A stretch of DNA of 64,000 bases, from contig VZRR01013890.1 in NCBI GenBank assembly GCA_013398015.1, forward strand, positions 331,509-395,508, given 5' to 3'. This DNA is from Oreocharis arfaki (lineage: Eukaryota > Chordata > Aves > Passeriformes > Paramythiidae). The notes beneath the pieces were generated by a model. The model was not told where the DNA came from and made no database searches. It saw only the letters and a list, made by a program, of their open reading frames with translations. This document shows positions 24,451-36,260 of the stretch, piece after piece (positions within the stretch are counted from its first letter, which is position 1; every line of letters starts with the position of its first letter). A program made the translations under genes and the position numbers.

Positions 24451-27400
24451 AGCAGGAGGATGAAATTGTAAAATGCCAGCTGCTGGTAAACTCAAGTTGG
24501 GCTGGCTTTGTAACTAAGTCGAATATAGGCCCTGCTTTTCAAAATCTGCTGCTGAAGTGTACAATTGGTCTCTCGGTATCCATGCTATTTTCTAGGCTGT
24601 CTGTATACACATATAATATCTTGAATTGGTCAACACGTTGTGCAAATACAAAGGTAGATGTCTAAAGTCAGCAATAGAGCTTCCACTGAAAATGTGACCT
24701 GTTCTGTACCAGGCTACACTTGCAGAATGTATTCTTATATTTCTTCTGTTTTGCTTCCCAGATAAGTTTCCATTTCAGTCATAAATTGTATATTCATCAT
24801 AGCTTTTAATCTTCTTAACCTAAGTCTAGTAAAAATAAGCAGATTTTTAATTAAGAAAGCTGCAAGCAACCCAATCATCTATAGCTGGAGAAAGAAAAGC
24901 AAATGACGGTTGTGTGGGTATAATAATGTGCTGTGATCAAGACTGAATCATAGCTGAAACCTGAAGCTGATTGTCCCGCTGCGAGTTGAATGAAATGTGA
25001 AAAAATAATTTAATGCATGCAAAACCTTTACACAGATTCCTAAGTGAATTACAAAAACTAAGGTAGTTGCCTTAAAAGTAAATTATATTTCGGTGCTTCC
25101 ACATGCGTACTAACCTGTATCCCTTGAATATTTATCCTACTATGGTGGAAAAACTAAAGCAAAATATAGAATCCTAACAATTCACAGTTTTATTGGTGCA
25201 CTACAAAAAAGAAAAAAACTCTACCTTTGTTTTATTATGCCTTAATTCTATTTTTTTTTAATATCCAGAAAATTTTAGCAAATTATTTAGTGTTAGTTTC
25301 ATTTCAAGAATACCTGATTGGTGACATACCTGGGCAATATAATATTAGGTGCAGTACAGAAGATGAGCAAAAAGTTCCTTCCCAAAGGTCTCTTTCCATA
25401 AAATTAAAACAAAGAAAAGAGTAGGAGGATGGCTAGAACACAGAGGCACATTTTTCTGCTTTTTCCTGGTTTATTTCCTCTTTTGGTTTATTTCTTTTTA
25501 AGCATGATTATACTAGGTTGTTCATGTAGCAAAGTATTTGTTTGTTTATCTGTAGCGCACCCTCAGGAGGGGTATGTCTTCGGGGAGGAATAAATACAGC
25601 TCTATAATTTTAGAATATAAAATTCAGCAAATAAGTCCTTACAAGATTGACAGTTAAACTCGTTCTACATTGACATAATTCGGAGTTTCACATTACCTTT
25701 AGCAAGACCAAGATGCTTCTGAAGTGTCATCCAGACAGGCTTGTTCAGAGATTTGGTTCCACAGCATGGCTGAAATGCACATGGTTTCCCTCGCTGGTGG
25801 AATGCTCTCATGGAGAGCCCTGTGAGAGTGTTGTCTTTGGGTCTAAACATGGAGGGTTGCTCAGAAACTCACACAGAGTATGTAAGTATCTGATCCACTT
25901 ATGAACACATTGCTCACTTCAAAGAGAAATCTTGAGTTTGAAGCTTTGCTTTAAGCTCTGTGTTTACACTGAAGTGTATGTTGTGTCTGAGCAGATTGTC
26001 ACATCCAATGTTTAGAGGCTCAAACAGCACGTGGAGGAAGAAGTATTGAAGGTATTGATGTTGCCTAATGCTTTAACTTTGTTTTGATGTTCAAGAATGT
26101 TAATTAGACTCACACAAATGCTCTCCCATGCGGCATCCTGGATTTTCCCGTTTTAATTTCTATAATTTATTGAGATTTTTTGTAATTTGTGTTGCTGGTT
26201 TACGTTTCACAAACCAAAGCAGTGCAATGCAAAACCTATCACTGAACTGATAGGAGCAAGAACTAGTAGACTCTGTCTACAATTACTTCCTGATCTCCAG
26301 AAAAAAAGCTATGAGTCTCACCTGAGAAATCTGTATAAAAGTCTCTCCCAGGAGAGGCATCTTCATTCAGTGTCTCTGCACAACAGCAAACAATGTGGTT
26401 GCTACAGCATTTCTATCTCCACGTAAAAGAGTTACCAGTACATATCCAATGGATTTTTTTGTTTAAAGATACTTCATTACTTTAGCTATTTTGTTCTAGA
26501 AGCCCTATGAATATTCTTTGAACAGCCTGCACTTGATGTATTTGCATCAAAATAGATGAATGAGGGTCAAAATTCAGTTCAGGAGCGATGGTTTAAATCT
26601 TTCTAGATCTTCCCAAAAAACTAATTGTCATGTCTTAAGATCTTACATATTAGGAAACTAATAAAATGTCAAAAAATTCATTTATTTCTGATCCTTTATT
26701 TATTTTACTATCCCTTCAAAGATAGAACAAGTGAAATTGGGGTAAAGATTGTATCTCTACAAAGTGTTTGGACAACTCATGGTAGCAGGAAAGAGATATC
26801 TCATTAAAGTCATCAAACCTCTTTATAAAGATAAAATTAAAATCTCCTTTTTTCTCTTTGTGTAACCTTCCTAGTTATTCAAAGAGTAAATTAGTTCCTT
26901 GTGTTTTGTAAATATTCTTTCAAACAGGTATATTGCTTAAGAAAAGGTCGTTCTGTTCATTTCAGAGGCTGTAAAATGCAGTGCTTTTCAGATAGGCTAA
27001 AGTTACCTTTGGCTTTAAATACTATTCTGTTAAATTTCTGTCTGGAAAGAGATCAGTGAAACTCTAAAATGCTGTTGGGACTGAAGTACAACATAATTCT
27101 TGGTTATATGAAATACAGATGAAATTCTAAGTACTCAAAAAAGCAAAATGAAACATGCAAAGTTTTGTCACTGGGAGATGTGTTTTTCACTGGACCAACA
27201 CATCTTTTTCAGCCGCAATATCAGTCTCCTTGACGAGAGAAAAGAGCATAATTCCAAGGGCATTCCAAATGGACCCCAGATGATCCATTAAGCAACCAAA
27301 TCCATTTGCTTTCAGCGTTGGGAAGAGAAGCTTCCTGCTGTTCTGTCTTGCCTGATACAGCCTGCTGGCTCCAGCATCAAGTCAAGACATTTATGCCTTT

Positions 27401-28400
27401 ATCTTTTTTAGGAGCACATTTCATCAAGTAGCTATCCTAAGAATAACTCTTACACTGTATGTTAAGAAATACAGGAAATCCAGACTTCCTGTCAGGTTAG
27501 ACTCAAAGTTTTAGAAGTTTTCCTTACTCCAGACCGAGGAAATTTCCAGAGGGCTGACTCAGGCGTCTAGGATAGTTATCACCAATGTACAGAAAACCAC
27601 TGCTCTAGTCTTCTTGAAATTGTTTCTTAGTTTTCCTTTGTGTTCAGGAGCTTCTTCTCCACTTTTGAAGCCCTAAATAAGATACTGCCAATTGGAAGGC
27701 TCACATTTTATACAAAAATTATGGAGGTGACATAAGATTACCATAATAAGATTTTTTTCAGAAATATGTTTACTCCTTCTCTTCTGAGCTTCCAGATTAA
27801 ATTACTCTAGTGGTACACGGCAAAATGGAAAACATGACACAGAAAGCTCAAAAGAAAATAACAAGAATATAACCCATCTTGCTTTTAAGCGCAATGTGTG
27901 AGGCTTTTTCTGTTTACTAAGGTTAGGTTCAGGAAAAAGAAGCCTCTGTCCTCTGGTACATCTTATTCCTGTAAAATGTAGAGTGCTGACTTCACAGGAG
28001 CTGCATTTGCTGAACATCTTTCAGGAACTGAGTCCTTAAGTTCGGTGACAGCAGAAGAGGGAGACGATTTTAAGGGAAACAGTTAGTAAATGAGGAGCAC
28101 TTTATCAGTAACAGTGGTCTGGTACAGATGGAAAGGCTGCAGGGCAAAGCTGCATCACTTCAGAACTCATATCTTCTGTTTTTCTGGGGCACTAAAGACA
28201 TGAATAAAAGTACTGCAAGGAAAGAGGAGTTGCTTTGTAATTAAATGGCAAACCTTATTCAGGAGTATAGAAAACAGTCACCCTGTCTTTCAGTGTCTCC
28301 TCTGGAGTGTGTTTAACAGAGTTGGTCTGTAAGAGATTCCTTAAGGGACAGTCTTTGCAGCACATGTTCCCAGGAGAGGAAGAGGGACTGTGGAAATATT
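24451..28400. other. Unique AT-rich non-coding DNA
   Basis: No recognised gene or mobile element. A patch at about 25690-25880 is richer in G and C and has open frames on both strands (61 and 63 codons). Its plus-strand end carries a donor-like GTAAGTATC at 25882, but without an acceptor or recognisable peptide. Confidence 0.45.
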
Positions 28401-31400
28401 CAAATACTTCTGAAATTATTTAGGGTCTGTATATCCTCTCTTTAAAGGCACAAAACTCAAATTGCTATGTCCTTTCTTATTTCCATGTTAAACTTAATTT
28501 TAAGTTTTCTGGGCAGACAGTAAAACCTTGAGTACTATTAAGCACTTGTGAGAACATCTAAAGTCTGCTTTATTATTTCTATAGAAAGGACAGTATGAGA
28601 CTTTGCTAAAATGTAGGAAATCATAAATTAAATTAAAATGAAAACAAAGAGCTTCTAGTTAATAGAAGTAGATTATAAATCTCCTATAAAACCAAAATTT
28701 CTGGGGTTTTTTCCTGTGGTGGGACATGACACCAATAACAAATGACTTAGCATGTAACACATTTAACTTGTCTTGAAAATATTACAATCATGGGACAAAA
28801 ACCCCCAGAAATGTCATAGTTGACAATTTTGGGAATATAAAAGATATTGCTTCAAAAGACCTCACAGCATTAAATTTTCTTAAATTAGCTGTGATGGCTG
28901 TATAAAAGATGAGAATTTTACATGTAAATTTAACCTCAGAGAGGACTTGCAATATGCTGTAAAGCCACAGAACTTCAGTTAAATGGTCTGAAATTCTGGC
29001 TTGCTGGACTGGAAATTTCTAATGTGGCTATGTTTTTTCCATTTACTCCGTATAGTAATGCAAAGTAAACATCCCATAATGGCCTGCAATTAACACCCGC
29101 TGTGCTCTCTTGAATTTCATAAACTAAACAGAGTTGAGCCAAGACAATTCTTGGAAGATGTAGGTGCTTTCTTATATATGGTTCACGAGGAAGTAAGCAG
29201 TTCCATTTGAATGCTTTTCTGTCTTTTCTTTCCATCTATAGGAACATGGGAATTGTGGTCTTCTCTAAATGCATCAAACAAAAACATCAAGGCTGTTCGC
29301 CTTCAAAAAAAAAAAACAAAAGGAGAAAAGAAGAATGTGTTTACTTAAATTTTAAATTGTAGAAAATGATGAAAGATTACCTGAAACTACAAGCAAAGGG
29401 TTTGGAAAACAATGTTGGTTGGGACATTATTTAGTTCAGGGCCTCCTAGAAAAGAATGAAATAGCCATTTTATAACCTTGTAGCTATTACAACCTTATCA
29501 TGTGAAGATGACTTTATAACAGAAATCATTTTGCCATCAGAAATGCCATCTCACAATCCACTGGGGATCCTTGGTAGAAACTGTAAATCATAGGAAGATT
29601 GGTTTTATGAATCTGGGTTATTTTTGCGTGGTTGTGTTTCTTGGTATCTCACAAGTTGAATTTACAGTTACTTGGAAGATATTTTGCTTTTACAAGAAAC
29701 TCCATTCGACACTGATCCAAAGATATCTTGGTCTAATTGCAGAAATCTTTTGCACTTGGTGTCTTCTTCTATTGCACTGCATCAGACTAAAAGCATTTAC
29801 TTGACAGAAATTTGCTAGAAAGGATGATTGCTGCTAAGTAAACTATCTGTTTGCTATGAATTCACAATTCTTGCCCACATAGTAAAACCATCCGAATTAA
29901 AGTAATCAAAGGAAAATAGATTTTTCCTTCATAGTTTGTTATTATGCCCAGAGACTGATCATTTCCCATCCACCTGTGCTTTCAAATACTATGGGCAATT
30001 TTTTGTGATTTAAAGAAGAATGCAACCAGGAAAATAGCAAGGTTTTGAAGCAAATTTTACCATGAGAAAATCCTGTCACTGAAATATAAAAATTCACAAT
30101 GCTTTTTATTGATGCATTAATTGTATTATGTAGATAAGCAAACAAAACCTTTTAAAGCAATGCTATTATAATTGAGATACTGCAAGAGTAGAAATACATC
30201 CAGTTTGCAAAATAAAGAGCTCTTTTAATTCTGCAAAGAAATGCTTCCATCATTTTGGCATAAAATAAACCACATAATATAGCTTCTAGGGTCAATTTCC
30301 AAATCCTGGAACCAAAATCTAATGGTTCTCAGCAACTGGGTGAGAAGCATAGACCCATCTGTAGGTGGAGGTTGTACATTAGCTGAGAATCTAAAGATTA
30401 ATGTTGTGAACTTGTATCCTTTACCATTGCTGAGCATCTGACTGAGTGCATACATGTACAGATAAAACTAATCTCTTCCCAGACAGCTGCATTAACATAG
30501 TGTTATACTTTATGTACTTTATCTTTTATTTCAGGGCTCAGTAGCAGGGATTTTGATTAACTCTTGGTTTTGTGATAACAGAGCTATAAAGTTTTATCCA
30601 AGCCTGGTTTATATCCAAACAGCTTAGGGAGTTAGAGGTCTCAGCTAACCGCAGTCATACAAAAATACACCAAATTATATCGTTTACTTAAGATTCTTTT
30701 TTAATTTATATTGCTATGTTTATACTCAGAAATTTTGGAAAGCTGTGGGGAAAAAAGTAAAATTACAGACCAGATACCAATAATGCATCTACTGTGGTAC
30801 AGCACTGCACAGGCAAAAACCTGCTTTTCCAGGTATAGATCTATATTAGAAGTAATTTTATAATGTATGAAATTAAATGTGATTTGCTTGAAATATCAAA
30901 TCACAGAAGTTGATATATAAAGGTCTGCAAAACTTTTTTTTTTAAAAAAGTAAGGTCCCTTCTCTTTTGTCTGCGTGTAGGCAAGTTACAGTGTTTCTAG
31001 CAATGTTCTAATCCAAATGTTTAAAATTATTGAAAATTTAAAAAGAAATTCATTTGCTGCTATTTCTCTTTTCTGTAATAGAAAATTCTGGAAGGATTCA
31101 GGGAAATCTATTTTTAGAGATTTTCATTTCAGCATTACAAGTAGAGTAAGATGGCTAGCAGGTTTGAAATCTAGAGTGACAAAATCATCAAGTGATATAA
31201 AACAACAAGAATTTTAGGAATGATGGTAGTTAATGAAAAAAAAACATGAACAAAACAAAATGTAGAAGGAATGTGTGGTTTTCAAGAAAGCAACAACAGA
31301 AGGAAAAGCTTTCTTTTATTTCTTCTTTTCAAAAATTAATTATAATAAGAAAACCATTGACACAGGTCTAAAAATTAAATTATCTTAGTAATAACATTTA

Positions 31401-32182
31401 GTAAGGCTGCACTGTTCAAATTTCTCTTCTTTATTGATATATCCTTTGGCTATATGCAGACTTGTGCCTAGTAAAATAAGACCAGACTTCCCTAAGGTAT
31501 CAAAACAGTAGAAGATGCTTCTGGATATACCAGAGACAGACAGACAAGATTTAGTTTTACAGAGACAGATACATTATGATGTTTGACAACTGAATGAAGT
31601 TTTCAAACATCATAAATGCTTAGGAGGGTCCCAAACACCAGCTAGCTTATTGTGTGGAATGGTGCTGCTACTGTAACTCCACTTTTCTGGTAAGGAAAAA
31701 TAAACTTAGAAACATTGTTGACGCTTAAAATAAACATAGTCGTAGTAATTTCAGGCCACTAAGAGTTATGAAAACACAACAGTTTTGGACAGAACAATAA
31801 TGAAAAAGAAGCTTGGACGGAAGTTCTCTGACCTCTGGCTGACACGACAGGTAATTTCACACAGAGAAACTGAAAACATGGTAAGGGTGTTTTCAAGATT
31901 CAGTCATCAGGTCTTACTTAGGTAGGGAGATAATAATTTTATCTGACCAAGTAGATCCTTCAGGATCGGCAATACAGTAATACTGGTTGCAGCAACTGAA
32001 GTGGTGCCTTCTACAACAGGGCAGCTGAGAATCATATGGAAAGATCTAAAATAAAAAAGCTTTTGGCTCTCGGGTCTGGACATTTAGACAACTGTTTCAG
32101 ATTCTGCTTCTAATTTACTTATGGGCAATTATTCTAGCTGGAAAAATAACTCTGAGACCAGAAAGCAAGAAGTGAGAGGTTA
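28401..32182. other. Unique AT-rich non-coding DNA
   Basis: No recognised gene or mobile element. An 86-codon minus ORF (28975-29235) begins just after an acceptor-like sequence but lacks a convincing donor. A T-run/A-run inverted repeat (ACTTTTTT / AAAAAAGT) lies near 30931-30951. Confidence 0.5.
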
Positions 32183-32860
32183 CTGAGATGGGACCAATGC
32201 TATTTAATATCTTCATTAATGACATAGGCAAAGGAATTGAGTGCAACCTCAGGCAATTTGCAAATGACACCAAACTGACTGGTGCAGTTGACACGCTCGA
32301 GATTTGGAATGCCATCCAGAGTGACCTGAGAAGCTTAAGTCAGCCCATGGGAATCTCATGCAATTTAACAAGACCGAGTTTAAGGTGCTGGACCTGGGTC
32401 AGAGCAACCGCCAGTATAAATCCGGGCTGGGGGAAAAACAGATGGAGAGCAGCAGTGCCCAGAAGGAGCTGGGGGTGCTGGTGGATGAGAGGCTGGACAC
32501 GACCCAGCCATGGGCACTCACAGCCCAGAAACCAAACATATCCTGGGCTGCATCCAAAGCAGCGTGGGCAGCAGGGTAAGAAGGGGATTCAGCCCCTCTG
32601 CTCTGCTCTGGTGAGACCCCCCCTGCAGTGCTGCATCCAGCTCTGGGGTCCCAGCACGGGAAGGACATGGACCTGTTGGAGAGAGCCCGGAGGTGGACAC
32701 CAAGATGATTAGAGGGATGAAGCTCCTCTCCTATGAGGAAAGGCTGAGAGAATTGGGTTTATTCAACCTGGAAAAAGAGGAAACTCTGTCCTGAGGCTAT
32801 TTACGAGACTATGTAGTGACAGGAAAAAGGAGAACAGCTTTAAACTGAAAGCACCAAAAC
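32183..32860 (+). mobile_element. CR1 LINE fragment: end of ORF2 plus start of 3' UTR
   Basis: This 5'-truncated element starts inside the reverse transcriptase and runs through the ORF2 carboxyl end, for example 'gctgggggtgctggtggatg' at about 32468, 'gggattcagcccctctgctc' and 'tatgaggaaaggctgagaga' near 32731. It then enters the 3' UTR ('tgtagtgacaggaaaaagga', 'agctttaaactgaaagcac') and stops near 32860, without the terminal octamers. Its GC content is far above that of the flanks. It shares wording with the copy at 47.8-48.8 kb ('tttggaatgccatccagag'), suggesting the same or a close subfamily. Confidence 0.92.
32188..32712 (+). pseudogene. CR1 ORF2 reverse transcriptase remnant
   Basis: The frame starting at 32188 reads GPMLFNIFINDIGKGIEC, the conserved CR1 reverse-transcriptase block before the catalytic motif. 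The catalytic F/YADD motif then appears as FAND, so the first catalytic aspartate is lost. Homology moves to another frame from about 32358 (FNKTEFKVLDLGQSN..., ...KELGVLVDERLD) and back to the first frame near 32580 (PLCSALVRPPLQCCIQLWG). At least two frameshifts therefore break it, and it cannot encode an active enzyme. Antisense ORFs at 32115-32703 are by-products. Confidence 0.88.
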
Positions 32861-35600
32861 AGAAGTAAAGATGCTGAAAACTGAAGATTGGGTTATATCA
32901 GGGTGAAGAGAGCCATAAAATGAGTTTTAATTCTGACTAAAAAATACAGTCTGCAGAGTAAAACTCTAGCTGCCTTCTTGATTAAGAACTGCAGTCAAGT
33001 ACAAAACTAAGTTTTTGGTTAAAAAAAGAGGCACTAAAAAGGACTCTGGAGTTGAGTGACAGTGATTCAGAAGTAGTGTTTGAATAAGAGCAAAATAAAT
33101 TGGTCTTATTTTGCTAAATATTTTGCAAGTGTATCATGATTTTTATTTCACTTCTATTCAGCCTCATTCTCCAAGTTAAATTCTTTGCATATATTTTCAG
33201 TCTCAGTTTCTTTGCAAAGAATCTACATTGTCAAAATCTCAGAGTTAGGTGTGATGAAGCCCAACAGAGGAAGAAATCAGGAGATGGATGAGGATCACAA
33301 AATGGGAGATGTCAGGACCGCAGAAGGTTGGTTACTGGGTGACTTATCCTATACAAGAGCATCAGTTAAAATGTATTTTAATCCAACCATACTAGTCGTA
33401 AGAGCTCACATTTTATGGCTCCAAACCCACGATCACTCTGTGATGTATCAACAGTTTTAAAAGTATTGTATCAACAATTTCTAAAAGGATTTGTCAGTCT
33501 TCTTTTGGACATGTTTTAATGGTGAGTTGTTTCTGTCATGCAGACAGAAGGTTACTTAAACCAAAAAAAATCCTCTACTGACATGCTTTGTGAATCAAAC
33601 TGAAAATTGTTCAATAAGTCATGACCCTTTTCCTTACTTCCTTTCAGCTGTTGTGTTACCAAAAAATCTGTAAAATTAAAGAAACTCCTTAACACCAATT
33701 AAGCATTAGGAAGCAGGCATTCTCTATTCAGCTGGATGCACAGGGAAATAGTTCCTCCCAAATTCTTGCATGCTGAGTACAAGAAAGTTTCTGTTGATAT
33801 ACTCTGTCCTACATGCATATTCATTGATTGTTCCGGACCAAACATACATACAATAATCATTTCCCCAAAATCATTAACATATTTCCCCTCCCCTTTACAC
33901 GTGCGTTCTTCTGTCCTGGGGGTCTCTCTGGTGGTGCCTGGTGGTCGTAGACCTCAGTGTTACAGCTGACAGTCAGGCTGGCAGGCCACTGGGGCTGGGG
34001 AACTTCCAGTTCTCCTTCTTACACGACGAGCATTGTGCAGTTCCATGGGCCAGTGGTTTTGGTGGAACAAACACTGTGTTTGCTCACCAGGTGTAGACAA
34101 CCTCTGGAAACAGTTGGATAGACACCTCACAGTGCAAATGCTTCAAATGATCTTTTGCACATTCCTACCCGTCTGTCACTGCTAAGTGACACATTAAGTC
34201 TGATTACCTAGAATACTGACTTAATCTGAACTCGTTCTGTGTTAATACAAAGTAGTGCTTACGCAATTCATTACAATGTCTAACTTGTAAGGCAAGAACT
34301 TCAGTTTATAATCAGTTAGGAAACATAAAACTAGTGTATTTTTCACTCAGCATGTGTGTAAAAACTTTGTCCTGATTTTTTCTATTTCATCAGATCACAA
34401 ACACATCTGTACTATATGAAATGCTAATGAGAAGTACTTCACAGAAACAATGAATAAAAGTATATTTTTTTTTCTTTTCTAAACTTAGAAATACAGTATT
34501 ATCTTGCTAACATAAGGCAGAAACTACAAATATCAGCACTGAAAAGAGAACTATTTAAATCTGGTCAGAAAAAATAAATTAAACATAAATTCCCACGGTT
34601 TTACTGTCAAGTTTTCCAACTTATTACTTGTTTGACAATATTTATTACTGTTATTCTATCTTTTGAAGAATACAGCATGAGAAGTTAAGAGAAAGTGACA
34701 CATTTAAATACATTATCTTCATAACTTTTAAATAGCTTCAGGCATTTCTTACTGCCCGTAGGCAATACCTAAAACATGAGGGGTAAATGACATCTTCTTT
34801 TGTCAAAGGCTACCTCTGGGATTTTTAAAATTTCAGCCGTCCTAACACTTAATCAAAAACCCATTAAAATAAAAATATTAATTCATATTAACCATGATGA
34901 ATGCTGAACCAGGTCCCCCACAAAGTCCCCACAAAAATTAACTGATTTATAAATAAAATAAAGCTTTCAGTCTACTCAGTCCGTGTATTCATTCTTTGAG
35001 GCGGCAGACACCCTCTGAACTTTAGCTGGTCTCATCTGGTTTTGTGGCAGTTTCAATGAACTTCAGCCCTGCTTCCTGTGTGGAAATGATATGACAAATG
35101 CTTCAATCTCATGCATCAGTTCTTAAAAAGTTATAATTAATCCTTAAAAACTGGTATTGTTTCAAGACTTTGTATATTTGACACAAAAACCAGCTTTAGT
35201 TAAATATCCATGTAAATGGCAAAGTATCGGTGTTTAAACAGATGTCAACGATTTCTTAGGAAATGGAACTAGTGTTACAGATGATGACGAATGGAGAGTT
35301 TCAAAACAGCTCTGTTGCAATAAGAAAAAATGGAGAAAAAAAATAGATTGCATTAAAACAGAAGATACTTGAAATTTAAGGTTAAGAAATTAAAAGCGGG
35401 AGTTGCACTTCAAGCTCCAAAACTCTTTTCTAAGTTCAAAACCAGAAGCTGATTAGCTAATACTCATATTTTCCCAGAAAGATGGAGTTTAGCAAAGTAG
35501 AATCTAATGCAGCCACTCTATCCAGGCACGAATATCCCAAAGCAAACCTCAGCAGGCTGGCAGTTTTTCGGAAGCAGTGTTTTCTTACAGCTCTAAAATA
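32861..35600. other. Unique DNA with a mildly GC-richer patch
   Basis: No recognised gene or mobile element. About 33900-34140 is GC-richer and CTGG-rich (for example ccactggggctggggaac at 33988) and might be the remnant of an unidentified repeat. The plus ORFs at 33185-33460 and 33736-33969 have no recognised motif. Confidence 0.45.
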
Positions 35601-35604
35601 TTGA

Positions 35605-35660
35605 AGTTCCCTGAGAGAATGAGCAGGCCAATGAGTTCCCTGCGAGATGGAGCAGGCCAA
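35605..35660 (+). repeat. 27-bp imperfect tandem duplication
   Basis: Two 27-base copies starting AGTTCCCTG and ending GAGCAGGCCAA lie at 35605-35631 and 35634-35660. They differ at three positions and are separated by two bases (period 29). Confidence 0.85.
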
Positions 35661-35889
35661 AGGAAGCATAAATCAGTATATTTTGTCTTTTTGTGACTTC
35701 TACAGTTCTAGCCCTGCTTAGTTATTACCACAAGAAAAAATATAGAAAGGAGGAAAAAAATAACTATCTGTTGAGGCCATCTCTTAATGATTTCACAACT
35801 CTTAATACTTGATTCCTTGCATTGACTCCAACAGCCAAAGGCAACACGTGTGCCACCATAGGCCTTGCCAGTTTCATTTTTCTCATTAC

Positions 35890-36260
35890 GTGAGATAAAT
35901 AGCAACAACTGCCAGTGACAAAGAACAACAAGGGGAGTGAGCCCTGCGTCCAGGCCCAGGGAACCAAGTGCTTATGAGCAAGCACATCTTTCACCTGAAG
36001 TGCAGAGCAATGCCTTCTCCATGGGTTGTCCCTAATGAACAGGGACTGGCACACACGGTCGCGTAGTGAGAGGTATGTCCTTCCGTGATACAACCCGAAC
36101 GCACGTGAAATGCGTGGGTTATCTCTTGGGAAATAAGAACAAGTATACCGAGAATTGTCCAGTGGGTACACAGGTCAGCGGGCTGCTAAGACACCCTAAG
36201 AAGCCGGAGGTTGTTCCAGAGGTGACACTGTGAGTTAAGTCTGAAATTCTATCTGAGGTA
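35890..36260. other. Unidentified CpG-rich patch
   Basis: This stretch carries a cluster of CpGs (gcgtcc, gtcgcgtag, ttccgtg, cccgaacgcacgtg, tgcgtgg, accgag, agcggg, gccgga) in an otherwise CpG-poor landscape. On minus it includes most of a 135-codon ORF (35764-36171) that starts MYPLDNSRYTCSYFPRDNP and ends RVVKSLRDGLNR. I recognise neither the peptide nor a repeat family. A young or slowly decaying insertion (for example an unrecognised LTR) or a regulatory or exonic element are the main options. I could not find matching terminal sequences or a target duplication. Confidence 0.35.

Noticed and set aside
25665..25904. GC-richer patch with ORFs on both strands and a GTAAGTATC at 25882
   Set aside because: No acceptor or partner exon, and neither peptide is recognised.
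28975..29235. 86-codon minus ORF preceded by an acceptor-like CCTATAG
   Set aside because: Only a poor donor can be paired with it and the peptide is not recognisable; too weak to list as an exon.
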